A stretch of DNA of 64,000 nucleotides from Leptospira sp. Lineage in GTDB: Bacteria > Spirochaetota > Leptospiria > Leptospirales > Leptospiraceae. Numbering within the stretch: position 1 is the first letter of the stretch; each line of letters starts with the position of its first letter. The DNA is taken from NCBI GenBank assembly GCA_009991425.1, contig JAACWH010000018.1:84745-148744 (forward strand), given 5' to 3'. Shown here one piece after another: positions 38,459-46,453 of the stretch. A program made the translations under genes and the position numbers. The notes below the pieces were generated by a model. That model saw only the letters and a program-made list of their open reading frames with translations, was not told where the DNA came from and did no database searches.

Positions 38459-39529
38459 ATGAAAGAATTTCGAAAAGAATTATTAGATCTCGTTCCTTAT
38501 ACGCCAGGTGAGCAGCCTAGTTCTACTTCTCAAATCATTAAGCTCAATACAAATGAGAATCCTTATTCTCCTTCTCCTAATTGTGCAAAAGCCTTGAATG
38601 AGATAATGGCTCTGGGACTGCTTCGCAAATACCCAAATCCTAGCTCTGATTCTCTCAGAGAATCCATCGCTAAAATTTATGGAATTTCTAAAGATAATAT
38701 ACTTGTTACAAATGGTTCGGATGAAGCCATACGATTGCTATTTACTGGAATATTAGGCAATCAATCTACAATAGCAAGCCCTGACCCAACTTATAGTGCT
38801 TATCCAGTTTTTGCAGATACGACTATGGAAGATTATAGATTTGTCAAAGTACCCTTGCTAAAAGACTTTCATTTTGATTGGCAATCCCTTCTTGCAAGTA
38901 AGGCTGATCTAGTAGCTTTTGCAAATCCCAATGCTCCAACTAGTTTATTAGAGGCGAAAGAACAAGTTATTGACTTTGTGGAAAAATTTCCAGGTTTTGT
39001 CTTATGTGATGAAGCTTACATTGATTTTGCTGAACCAGGATCAAGTTGCATACAGGATGCCTGCTCAAAAAGTAATTTATTCGTATCTAGAACTTTTTCC
39101 AAATCATACGCCTTAGCTGGTCTACGTGTAGGATTCCTGGTTGGAACAAAAGAAAATATTTCCATTCTACATAAATTGAAGGATTCTTATAATGTAGGAA
39201 TGTTAGACCAGGCAATTGCTAAGGCAGCGATTGAAGACATTGGTTATTTCAATCAAATTACTTCACAAATACTTATAACTAGGAAAAGACTTAGTCAATC
39301 ACTAATGCAATTAGGCTGCGAGGTTGTGGTTAGCTCAACTAACTTTTTATTTGTAAAGCCACCAAGCTCTCATAAAGCAAAAGATTGGTTTGAAAAATTA
39401 AAAAATAATGGAATTTTCATTCGTTACTTCGGATCTGGTGTTAGTGCTGATTATATTCGAATAACGATTGGAACGGATGATGAATCCGATTCAGTCTTAA
39501 AAGCCATCCAGAAATTTTTGGAAAAATAA
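38459..39529 (+). CDS. hisC: Histidinol-phosphate aminotransferase
   Basis: 356 residues, class I/II PLP aminotransferase. The N-terminal LVPYTPGEQP and LNTNENPYSPSP are the HisC hallmarks; the PLP Lys is in SRTFSKSYALAGLRVGF, with DEAYIDFA upstream binding the cofactor. It converts imidazole-acetol phosphate to histidinol phosphate. Its place directly after leuA is not a known pathway pair, but HisC-like enzymes can also transaminate aromatic keto acids. An 11-base-pair hairpin lies just past the stop. Confidence 0.92.
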   Translation: MKEFRKELLDLVPYTPGEQPSSTSQIIKLNTNENPYSPSPNCAKALNEIMALGLLRKYPNPSSDSLRESIAKIYGISKDNILVTNGSDEAIRLLFTGILGNQSTIASPDPTYSAYPVFADTTMEDYRFVKVPLLKDFHFDWQSLLASKADLVAFANPNAPTSLLEAKEQVIDFVEKFPGFVLCDEAYIDFAEPGSSCIQDACSKSNLFVSRTFSKSYALAGLRVGFLVGTKENISILHKLKDSYNVGMLDQAIAKAAIEDIGYFNQITSQILITRKRLSQSLMQLGCEVVVSSTNFLFVKPPSSHKAKDWFEKLKNNGIFIRYFGSGVSADYIRITIGTDDESDSVLKAIQKFLEK

Positions 39530-39531
39530 AA

Positions 39532-39557
39532 AAGAGTTCTTATTTCTAAGAACTCTT
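39532..39557 (-). terminator. Terminator hairpin between hisC and hsp20
   Basis: AAGAGTTCTTA (39532-39542) and TAAGAACTCTT (39547-39557) form a perfect 11-pair stem with a TTTC loop. On the minus strand it is followed by TTTTATTTTT, so it serves best as Rho-independent terminator of the hsp20 pair. It can also stop hisC messages coming from the other side. Confidence 0.8.
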
Positions 39558-39618
39558 AAGATTATCTTATTCTACTGGGAAACTTATTATTTACAATCTT
39601 CCCTTTCGAAAGTTTGAT

Positions 39619-40029
39619 TTAATTGGATCGAATTTCTATTTTTTTCTTAATGGGTTCGATCTTAACTAAAGTTATCTTTAAAACTCCATTGGAAAGCTCA
39701 GCCTTAGTCTGATCCACATCAACTGACTTTCCTAGTTGGAATTTTCTTTTGTAGACATCTACAAAGTTTTCAACATGCTCACTTTTCGCGGAAGCTTGTT
39801 CAGAATTCTTACGTCTCCCTTCTAGATAAAGTATCCCCTTTTCTATAGAAAGTTCAATATCTGATTCGGCAACTCCTGGCATTTCAGCATGAAGGAAAAT
39901 TTCCTTTTCCGTTTCATATACATTTACCAAAGGATTATAAACTCTTTCTCTTCTAGATGGAGAATTTTGTTTTTCATTTTCCTTCTGAGTTAGGTTGCTT
40001 GTATTTTTTTCTTCAATTTGCACTGACAT
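39619..40029 (-). CDS. Small heat-shock protein Hsp20
   Basis: 136 residues with an alpha-crystallin domain: NPLVNVYETEKEIFLHAEMPGV, then ELSNGVLKITL and a C-terminal IEIRS (the I-x-I/V anchor is replaced by KKIEIR). It holds unfolding proteins under heat stress. The N-terminal arm is Gln/Asn/Glu-rich and short. It is 11 bases downstream of a second hsp20 gene and shares the double CIRCE promoter region. The two are paralogues of different length, likely forming mixed oligomers. Confidence 0.9.
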   Translation of the reverse strand: MSVQIEEKNTSNLTQKENEKQNSPSRRERVYNPLVNVYETEKEIFLHAEMPGVAESDIELSIEKGILYLEGRRKNSEQASAKSEHVENFVDVYKRKFQLGKSVDVDQTKAELSNGVLKITLVKIEPIKKKIEIRSN

Positions 40030-40040
40030 GTATTTTCTCC

Positions 40041-40493
40041 TTATGAATTAGTTTGGCTAGATTGGATTGTGATCTTCTTCGGCTTATCATCTTCTCTTCT
40101 AGGAACAAGAATTCCAATCACGCCATCTTTAAAATCAGCCTTGATATTCTCTGCATCGATTAGGAATGGAAATTCTAGGCTTCTAGAGAATTCTCCCTGA
40201 AACATTTCGCGAATATGAACTTCCGTTCCTTCCGCAAGTTTCTCTTCCTTACGATTGCCTTTGATAAATAAAACATTCTCTTTGGCAGTAAGATCAATAT
40301 CCTCAATCTTTACGCCTGGTAGGAATGCTTGCACGTAGGCTTCATTTTCTTTGGTATAAACATTCAATTGAGGGAAATGAGAAGTCTGCTGAGTACCTTG
40401 CTCTAAAAAGGAGCGAGTAATCGCATCGTTCAAACTGTCAAAATCTCTCCAAATGTTCTTTGGGTGGTTGTTTTCTAAAAATCTGTAAAGCAT
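40041..40493 (-). CDS. Small heat-shock protein Hsp20
   Basis: 150 residues from ATG 40493, with AAGGAG upstream inside the segment that also touches the CIRCE; an apparent longer start lies within the ribosome site and is rejected. The alpha-crystallin domain reads FPQLNVYTKENEAYVQAFLPGV, FSRSLEFPFLID and FKDGVIGILVPRRE, with the C-terminal ITIQS anchor. It heads a two-gene hsp20 operon under probable HrcA control. Confidence 0.92.
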   Translation of the reverse strand: MLYRFLENNHPKNIWRDFDSLNDAITRSFLEQGTQQTSHFPQLNVYTKENEAYVQAFLPGVKIEDIDLTAKENVLFIKGNRKEEKLAEGTEVHIREMFQGEFSRSLEFPFLIDAENIKADFKDGVIGILVPRREDDKPKKITIQSSQTNS

Positions 40494-40504
40494 AAACTCT
40501 CCTT

Positions 40505-40563
40505 TTATCACTCTATAGGTTTGAGTGCCAAAATTATTAGCAATCTATTAATTAGAGTGCTAA
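40505..40563 (-). promoter_or_regulatory. Tandem CIRCE elements (HrcA operators) before hsp20
   Basis: Two CIRCE-like inverted repeats stand side by side. At 40537-40563: TTAGCAATC, nine bases, GAGTGCTAA (one mismatch to TTAGCACTC-N9-GAGTGCTAA). At 40505-40531: TTATCACTC, nine bases, GAGTGCCAA (one mismatch per arm). They are separated by five bases, 32 from start to start, so on the same DNA face. HrcA repression with heat release is inferred from the known element. Confidence 0.85.
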
Positions 40564-40680
40564 TAATGAAAAAAGTTTTTGTCTATTAAATTTTTTTTAT
40601 CAAATTTTAAAAATTTTTAATATTTTCACCCAATTATAAAATCACTTTCCAAGATGGAAGCCAGGTAAAATCTTTCCTCA

Positions 40681-41139
40681 ATGGATATTGAATCAAAAAT
40701 TTCAGCCCTGGGTTGGGAACTTCCTCCTGCACCCAAAGCATTAGCTGTTTACATACCTGCTATTCGCAGCGGAAATACTATTTTTACATCTGGCCAACTT
40801 CCACTCATAAACGGGAATTTAGGAGTAACTGGTAAAGTTGGGTATGAAGTATCCATTGAGGAAGCCAAAAAACAAGCCTGCACCTGTATTCTTAACGCAC
40901 TCGCCTGCATCAAAGGGGAGATTGGAAGTCTAGATAAAATCAAACGTGTCCTAAAATTAGGAGTTTTTGTTTCCTCGAATCCACATTTTACAGAGCATCA
41001 CTTAGTTGCGAATGGAGCTTCCGAGGCACTAGAGAAAATATTTGCTGAGGCTGGACGACATGTTCGCTTCGCAGTTGGTGTTGCGAGCCTACCTCTCGAT
41101 GCCTGTGTGGAATTAGAATTGATGGTAGAAGTAGAGTGA
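40681..41139 (+). CDS. RidA family protein
   Basis: 152 residues of the YjgF/YER057c/UK114 fold: PPAPKALAVYIPAIRSGN, FTSGQLPLING, and CILNALACIKGEIGSL; the C-terminal VASLPLDACVELELMVEVE is the standard end. Many members lack the Arg of true RidA imine deaminases; here the equivalent segment is RFAVGVASL with no clear Arg, so activity is not certain. The next gene starts inside its stop codon (GTGA). Confidence 0.88.
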   Translation: MDIESKISALGWELPPAPKALAVYIPAIRSGNTIFTSGQLPLINGNLGVTGKVGYEVSIEEAKKQACTCILNALACIKGEIGSLDKIKRVLKLGVFVSSNPHFTEHHLVANGASEALEKIFAEAGRHVRFAVGVASLPLDACVELELMVEVE

Positions 41140-41666
41140 GCATAATGCAAACTTTCATGAGTTTGTTTCAGGCTTTAGGAATTATAATCAAAGGATGGAT
41201 CCACCTTATCCAATTGTTTATAAAAAGAATTTTGCAATTTTTTGAGAGCAAATCCTTTCCTGAAAAAATATTCTTCTCTGCGCTCTTACTGCAAGTCCTA
41301 ACAAGTGGTCTAGGTTGGATCCAATACAATATCACTTTCAACCAAGAAATTGAGACTGTAAATATTAGCATACGTTGGAATGTAATTTTTGTTATGGGTT
41401 CTATTCTGAATTTTTTCTTTACAGGTTTTTGGAGAAGTTCTTGGGTATGGTTATTTTTTGTATGCAGTCAGACAATTTTACTAATAAGTTTTGCTATCGC
41501 AAATCTCTATCCACGTATCGCATTCACAGATATTTTGAAAGAATCGGACTATACCTATTCTCCATTCTTCTATGCTTTTGCTACTTGCCTTATTCTAGCC
41601 TGGGCTATTGGAATTGCAATTTACCGTTCAGAAAGAATCAAACTAAAGAAACTACCTACTCTATAG
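41136..41666 (+). CDS. Small integral membrane protein
   Basis: 176 residues with four probable membrane helices, the last three near residues 47-65, 88-120 and 145-165, and a charged C-terminus [13 protein letters not shown]. No family is recognised. GTG 41136 overlaps the RidA stop; ATG 41145 is an alternative. The gene is convergent with clpA and the two reading frames overlap by 11 bases within an exact palindrome. Confidence 0.62.
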   Translation: MSIMQTFMSLFQALGIIIKGWIHLIQLFIKRILQFFESKSFPEKIFFSALLLQVLTSGLGWIQYNITFNQEIETVNISIRWNVIFVMGSILNFFFTGFWRSSWVWLFFVCSQTILLISFAIANLYPRIAFTDILKESDYTYSPFFYAFATCLILAWAIGIAIYRSERIKLKKLPTL

Positions 41667-41673
41667 AGTAGGT
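41654..41673. terminator. Palindrome spanning the stop codons of two convergent genes
   Basis: ACCTACTCTATAGAGTAGGT is an exact 20-base palindrome. It contains the TAG of the plus-strand membrane gene (41664-41666) and the TAG of minus-strand clpA (41656-41658). The folded RNA would be a stem without an ideal loop, so termination strength is uncertain. Confidence 0.45.
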
Positions 41674-43947
41674 TAATTCATCGGTAAAATCAAATCGGAT
41701 TTTACCACCATTCATAAGCTTTCCAAACAATACTTCTTTTGAGATGGGTTTGCCGATTCTTTGTTCAATAGTTCTAGCAATAGGTCTTGCACCTAAATCA
41801 GGATCGAATCCAATCTCTGCTAAATACTTTTTAGCTGGCTCCGTTAATTCTACTTCTACTTTTTTTAGTTTTAATTTTTCACTAAGCTGGGCTACAGATT
41901 TTTCAACAATCTTTTTCACCTGTTCCATACCCAAAGGAGAAAATTGAATAATTGAAGTTAAGCGGTTCCTAAACTCAGGACTGAACATCCTCTCTAGAGC
42001 TTTGAGATCTCTGTCATCATCACGTCTTTCTTCAAAGCCCAGTAGAGTTGTAGATTTTTCTCTAGCTCCAGTATTGGTTGTCATGATAAGAATCGCCTTA
42101 CGAAAATCAGCCTTTCGTCCCATAGCGTCCGTTAGCGTAGAATAATCCATAATCTGCAGAAATAAATTAAATACATCCTCATGTGCCTTTTCTATCTCAT
42201 CGATAAGTAGAACTGCATGTGGATTCTTACGAATTTCATCTGTCAGAAGTGCAATCTCTCCGTGCCCAACGTATCCTGGAGGAGAACCTATCAACCTCGA
42301 GATACTATGTCTTTCCATATATTCACTCATATCAAAGCGAAGTAAGGGAACATTCATTGTGTCAGCTAAGGCTTTAGCCAGTTCTGTCTTACCAACTCCT
42401 GTAGGTCCTGCAAAAAGGAAGGAGCCTATAGGTTTGGAATCATCAGAAAGACCAGCTGTTGAAAAAAGAATTGCCTCATTCAAGGATTCCACTGCCTTAT
42501 CCTGTCCAAAAATTCTACTTTTTAGAACCGGTTCCATATCCTGCAGCTTTTTCTTTTCTTGGCTCTTGAGATTAGCTATAGGAACTTTGGAAATCTTTGC
42601 AATGATGGCTTCTATATCTGTTGCGCTTACCTTAGGAGTATCCATAGGATTTGCTTTTGCATCATTTCGTAGTTTAACAAAAGCACCAGTCTCATCCAAA
42701 ATATCAATCGCCTTATCGGGAAGCTTTCTATCCAAAATATATTTAGCAGATAATTCTACCGAAGACTGTATAGACTTGGGACTGTACTGTATCTTATGGA
42801 ACTCTTCATACTTAGATTTCAGACCATTCAAGATGGCAATTGCATCCACAATACTAGGTTCATCTACATCGATCTTTTGGAATCGTCTAGAGAGTGCATG
42901 GTCTTTCTCAAAGATAGATTTATATTCCCTAAAAGTCGTAGTCCCTATCACACGAATGCTTCCATTGGAAAGTGCTGGTTTTAAAATATTGGATGCATCC
43001 AATGAACCGCCCGAGACAGCACCTGCACCAACTATTGTATGGATTTCATCAATAAAAAGTACAACATTCTCATCTGTAGTTGCCCTATCTATAATTGCTT
43101 TTAGCCTCTCTTCAAAATCTCCTCTGAACTTAGTACCTGCGATTAACATCCCCATATCAACAGAGTAAACTCTTAGGTGTGAAATTGATTTAGGAACCTT
43201 ACCCTCAGCAAGTCTTGCTGCCAAGCCTTCTACTATAGCTGTCTTACCAACACCAGCGTCACCGACAAAGATAGGATTATTTTTTCTTCGCCTAGCAAGT
43301 ATATGAATAGTTCGGTCAATCTCGGACTCCCTTCCAATGCAGGGATCTAATTTTCCTTGAGTCGCTTTTTCATTCAAATCGAGGCAATAGGTTTGGAAAG
43401 GATCCTTAGCTTTAGAATTGGCTTTACCTTCTTTTGCAAACTCATCTTCGTTATTTTCTTGGTATTCCTGGAAAGTCTCTTCTAAGAAATCAGGCTCCTG
43501 GGATGCAGAAGTTTTTGAAACCCCATGACTGACAAAACGAATCACCTGCTTACGATCGATATCTTGCTTGGATAAAAAATAAACTGCATGCGATTCAGTC
43601 TCACGAAACATCGCTATGAATACATTGCTAGCAAGAACTAGTTCTTTGCCCGAGGACTGAACATGCATAGCTGCAAATTGAATTACAAATTGTACGCCAA
43701 TAGTATACTTTGGCTCAATCTGAATGTCTCTTCTCGTTATTGAGCTAAGTTCCCCATCAAGATATTCAGTAAGGTCTTTTCGAAGCGCATCAATATCCGT
43801 TTCTAAATTGAGTAGGATATTTTTTATTTCCTCATTATAACTCAAGGCATATAACAGATGTTCTAGTGTTATAAATTCATGTCTTCTTTGCGAAGCCTCA
43901 TGGGAAGCAAGTTGTAGTGTTTCTTCTAGATCTTTGGATAGGTTCAT
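41656..43947 (-). CDS. clpA: ATP-dependent Clp protease ATP-binding subunit ClpA
   Basis: 763 residues. N-domain repeats ([22 protein letters not shown]) bind ClpS; two AAA+ modules follow with Walker A GDAGVGKT and GPTGVGKT, Walker B LFIDEIH and [10 protein letters not shown]. It unfolds proteins for ClpP, including N-end-rule substrates brought by ClpS. The chosen ATG 43947 lies four bases past AGGAGG; ATG 43950 would be only one base away. It overlaps the clpS stop, and the GNAT-clpS-clpA trio is translationally coupled. Confidence 0.93.
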   Translation of the reverse strand: MNLSKDLEETLQLASHEASQRRHEFITLEHLLYALSYNEEIKNILLNLETDIDALRKDLTEYLDGELSSITRRDIQIEPKYTIGVQFVIQFAAMHVQSSGKELVLASNVFIAMFRETESHAVYFLSKQDIDRKQVIRFVSHGVSKTSASQEPDFLEETFQEYQENNEDEFAKEGKANSKAKDPFQTYCLDLNEKATQGKLDPCIGRESEIDRTIHILARRRKNNPIFVGDAGVGKTAIVEGLAARLAEGKVPKSISHLRVYSVDMGMLIAGTKFRGDFEERLKAIIDRATTDENVVLFIDEIHTIVGAGAVSGGSLDASNILKPALSNGSIRVIGTTTFREYKSIFEKDHALSRRFQKIDVDEPSIVDAIAILNGLKSKYEEFHKIQYSPKSIQSSVELSAKYILDRKLPDKAIDILDETGAFVKLRNDAKANPMDTPKVSATDIEAIIAKISKVPIANLKSQEKKKLQDMEPVLKSRIFGQDKAVESLNEAILFSTAGLSDDSKPIGSFLFAGPTGVGKTELAKALADTMNVPLLRFDMSEYMERHSISRLIGSPPGYVGHGEIALLTDEIRKNPHAVLLIDEIEKAHEDVFNLFLQIMDYSTLTDAMGRKADFRKAILIMTTNTGAREKSTTLLGFEERRDDDRDLKALERMFSPEFRNRLTSIIQFSPLGMEQVKKIVEKSVAQLSEKLKLKKVEVELTEPAKKYLAEIGFDPDLGARPIARTIEQRIGKPISKEVLFGKLMNGGKIRFDFTDELTYSIE

Positions 43948-44279
43948 CATTCCTCCTGGGCGGCCTCTATTCTACATTCTAAAGGATATTCATACTGGTC
44001 TGCAAAATTCCGTACTTCTGTAACCATTGTTTTGGCTAAATCTAAAGAAAAGACTCCACACATAGCTTTACCTGTCGTGTGAGCCTCTAACATGATTCGG
44101 TTGGCATCTCCATGTGATTTATGGAAAACTGTCTGAAGAATCCAAACTACAAAATCCCTAGGTGTATAATCATCATTCAAAATTACAACTGCATACTTAC
44201 CAGGTTTTTTAGGCTTTTTCTTGGTTCGTTCAAGGATTAGAACACCATCTTCTTCTCTTACGACTGGTTTGTCTTTCAA
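43947..44279 (-). CDS. clpS: ATP-dependent Clp protease adaptor ClpS
   Basis: 110 residues. The adaptor core is complete: YAVVILNDDYTPRDFVVWIL with the Asn-Asp pair of the N-degron pocket, FHKSHGDANRIMLEAHTTGKAMCGVFSLDLA, and EYPLECRIE at the end (pieces in order). It brings proteins with bulky N-terminal residues to ClpA. The start is TTG 44279, which overlaps the stop of the upstream GNAT gene (TTGA); its own stop overlaps clpA. Confidence 0.94.
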   Translation of the reverse strand: MKDKPVVREEDGVLILERTKKKPKKPGKYAVVILNDDYTPRDFVVWILQTVFHKSHGDANRIMLEAHTTGKAMCGVFSLDLAKTMVTEVRNFADQYEYPLECRIEAAQEE

Positions 44280-45448
44280 GGTTTGGCTCCTTCTTCTCTA
44301 AATATTTTTAAGGGAGATTTAAGATTCCATTCTTCAATAGCTAATTTAGTATTTTCACATTCTCTATCTAAATAATTTGCAATGGATTGATTTGCCTGGC
44401 TATTAAAAAACATATGCGAACTATAAATAGGAACTACTTCAAATCCACGCAGGTATTTATGTTCGCCCTGTGCGCCTGCTTCAAACTTCTCTAATTGATT
44501 AGCAATAGCATAATCAATCAATTGGTAGTAACAAAGTTCAAAATGTAAATTGGGAATATCTTCTACGGCTCCCCAGTATCTTCCGAATAGAATATTTTTA
44601 CCTCGAAAGTTTAAGGTTCCTGCAATCGGTTTACCTGAAGCATCCTTGGCTAGAACTAAGATTAAATGATCTCGGAATGTTTGGAAAATTTCTTGGAAAA
44701 ACTCTTTTCGCAGATAGGCCTGGCCCCATTTTTTGGAATGGGTATTTTGGTAAAAGGACCAATAGACCTGCCAGAGCTCAGGATCGATTTGATCTTTTTC
44801 CAAAATCACAATCTGTAGACTTGAGTTACGAATGGATTCTCGTTCTTTACGAATGGATTTTCGTTTATCCTTTTTTAAGGCTGCAAGGTAATCATCAAAA
44901 GATTGGTATCCTCTATTGATCCAATGGTATTGGTGGGTTAGCCTTTGGGAAAATTTCGTTCTTTGAAAGTTAGCATCTTCCTCTTCAGTATGAAATAGAA
45001 TATGGTAGGAAGAATGACCTTCTGCTTTTGCATACTGGACGGCTTCTTCTAAAAGACTAGAAACTAACTGTTCTTTGTTGGATATATTTTCTTGGATTAG
45101 AATTCTATTGCCTGTAGTTGGGGTGAAGGGGATCGCCAGACTAAGCTTGGGGTAGTAGGAAAGACCTGCTCTTTGGTAGGCCTGTGCCCATTCAAAATCA
45201 AAGATGTATTCTCCATAGGAATCCCATTTCTGAAAGTTAACTAAGGCAGCTATAATCTTAGAATCTTTGTATGCAAGCAAAAGTCGAATCTGCCAACTGG
45301 TTTCTGCACCAATAGATCTAGAGTTCTCGAGTGCTTTTAGAAATCGTAAATGATAGAATGGATTGTCATCTGGAACTAGCTGATTCCAATCATCTTCTTC
45401 TATTTCCGAAAAGGAATCAAGCCACTTAAGTTCTAAATCATTTGACAT
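44276..45448 (-). CDS. FemAB-like GNAT protein (PF04339 type), coupled to clpS
   Basis: 390 residues with two GNAT-type halves. NPFYHLRFLKALENS opens the family; KDKRKSIRKERESI, WSFYQNTHSKKWGQAYL, LVLAKDASGKPIAGTLNF, GRYWGAVEDIPNLHFELCYY and FEAGAQGEHKYLRGF are the conserved core of the PF04339 (COG3146) group. These proteins are related in fold to FemAB/aminoacyl-tRNA transferases, but function is not established. The gene ends inside the clpS start, which points to a link with the N-end-rule pathway. Confidence 0.85.
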   Translation of the reverse strand: MSNDLELKWLDSFSEIEEDDWNQLVPDDNPFYHLRFLKALENSRSIGAETSWQIRLLLAYKDSKIIAALVNFQKWDSYGEYIFDFEWAQAYQRAGLSYYPKLSLAIPFTPTTGNRILIQENISNKEQLVSSLLEEAVQYAKAEGHSSYHILFHTEEEDANFQRTKFSQRLTHQYHWINRGYQSFDDYLAALKKDKRKSIRKERESIRNSSLQIVILEKDQIDPELWQVYWSFYQNTHSKKWGQAYLRKEFFQEIFQTFRDHLILVLAKDASGKPIAGTLNFRGKNILFGRYWGAVEDIPNLHFELCYYQLIDYAIANQLEKFEAGAQGEHKYLRGFEVVPIYSSHMFFNSQANQSIANYLDRECENTKLAIEEWNLKSPLKIFREEGAKP

Positions 45449-45482
45449 TGTCTATATTTAGACTATGTCATTATGATATTAT

Positions 45483-46358
45483 TTAGTAATTTAATGAATC
45501 TTTAAGTACCCGAATATTATTTCTGTAATTTTGGTTTCCGTCACGATCATTAAAATTATAAATTTTCTGAAACAATTTGTCAAAATTATCCAAATGCTTT
45601 ACGTAGAATTTCTTTTTAAAGGTATTACGAATGTCATGGCTGGTAGAGTTTTCCACTTTTTCCAAACTATATCTTCCTACTCCTTTTGAACTAGGAGATT
45701 CCTCGGTTCCACTGAATGGAAATCCGTCCAATTGGTAGAATAGAAAATAATTTCCATTTTGTAGTGGAGCTGTTAGAGGAGATACATCCTCGATTTCGGA
45801 GATAACTTTTTCCTCGTTAACAAAATCATGTAGATAGATTCTAGAAAATATTTTACTTACATCACGAGGTGGTATTTTTCTATAATCAGCTTCCCCAGAA
45901 GCCGCTCCTGCAAAAAATATTGTAAGGTATTTATTTTTGGCACCAAGACCTTTTGCACTAAGACCTCTATCAGAGCCAACAAAATCATATAATTCTAAAT
46001 GAATGCAATCATTTGTATCAGCTTCTTGGTCTTTACTTAGGATACATTTCGTTCCATCCGCCTTCCCTTTAAACATTACTGTTTGTGCAGGAAGAATTTT
46101 TACCATAACCTTAAGAAGTTTAGCATGGCTCATGAATCTTTTATTCAATTCAATAATTTTTTGATCTAATTCTTTTTCAGTTGCTAAGATTGCTTCACTA
46201 CTCTGAGAATCTTTTACTGTATCTTGTGAAGCGATAGAATTCGAGCCTAGAAGTAAGATGAATATAAAGAAAAATAACTTTTTAACTATTAAAGATATTT
46301 TAAAAATTTTTAAGTTAATATTTTCATTTATTCGAATTGATTTATATTTACTAAGCAA
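45483..46358 (-). CDS. Hypothetical exported protein
   Basis: 291 residues. The TTG start has AGGAG six bases upstream. After a basic stretch, VKKLFFFIFILLLGSNSIAS is a signal peptide with an unusually long N-region of about 26 residues. The mature part begins with a helical, charged stretch and holds two Cys (TKCILS, NDCIHL), then KYLTIFFAGAASGEADYRKIPP and GNYFLFYQLDGFPFSG. No family is recognised. It lies upstream of the GNAT-clpS-clpA operon by 34 bases and may share its message. Confidence 0.6.
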   Translation of the reverse strand: MLSKYKSIRINENINLKIFKISLIVKKLFFFIFILLLGSNSIASQDTVKDSQSSEAILATEKELDQKIIELNKRFMSHAKLLKVMVKILPAQTVMFKGKADGTKCILSKDQEADTNDCIHLELYDFVGSDRGLSAKGLGAKNKYLTIFFAGAASGEADYRKIPPRDVSKIFSRIYLHDFVNEEKVISEIEDVSPLTAPLQNGNYFLFYQLDGFPFSGTEESPSSKGVGRYSLEKVENSTSHDIRNTFKKKFYVKHLDNFDKLFQKIYNFNDRDGNQNYRNNIRVLKDSLNY

Positions 46359-46453
46359 TTTCGACTCCTAATGTAAATTCTAAATAGAACCTATGCTAAG
46401 AGTCGGTACAATTCGTATTTTACATTGTAAAAAAATTGACTAAAAGATGAAAT

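Noticed and set aside
42359..43168. A 269-residue open frame on the plus strand inside clpA
   Set aside because: It lies fully antisense to a strongly conserved AAA+ gene and shows only low-complexity Ser/Ile-rich sequence; a shadow frame.
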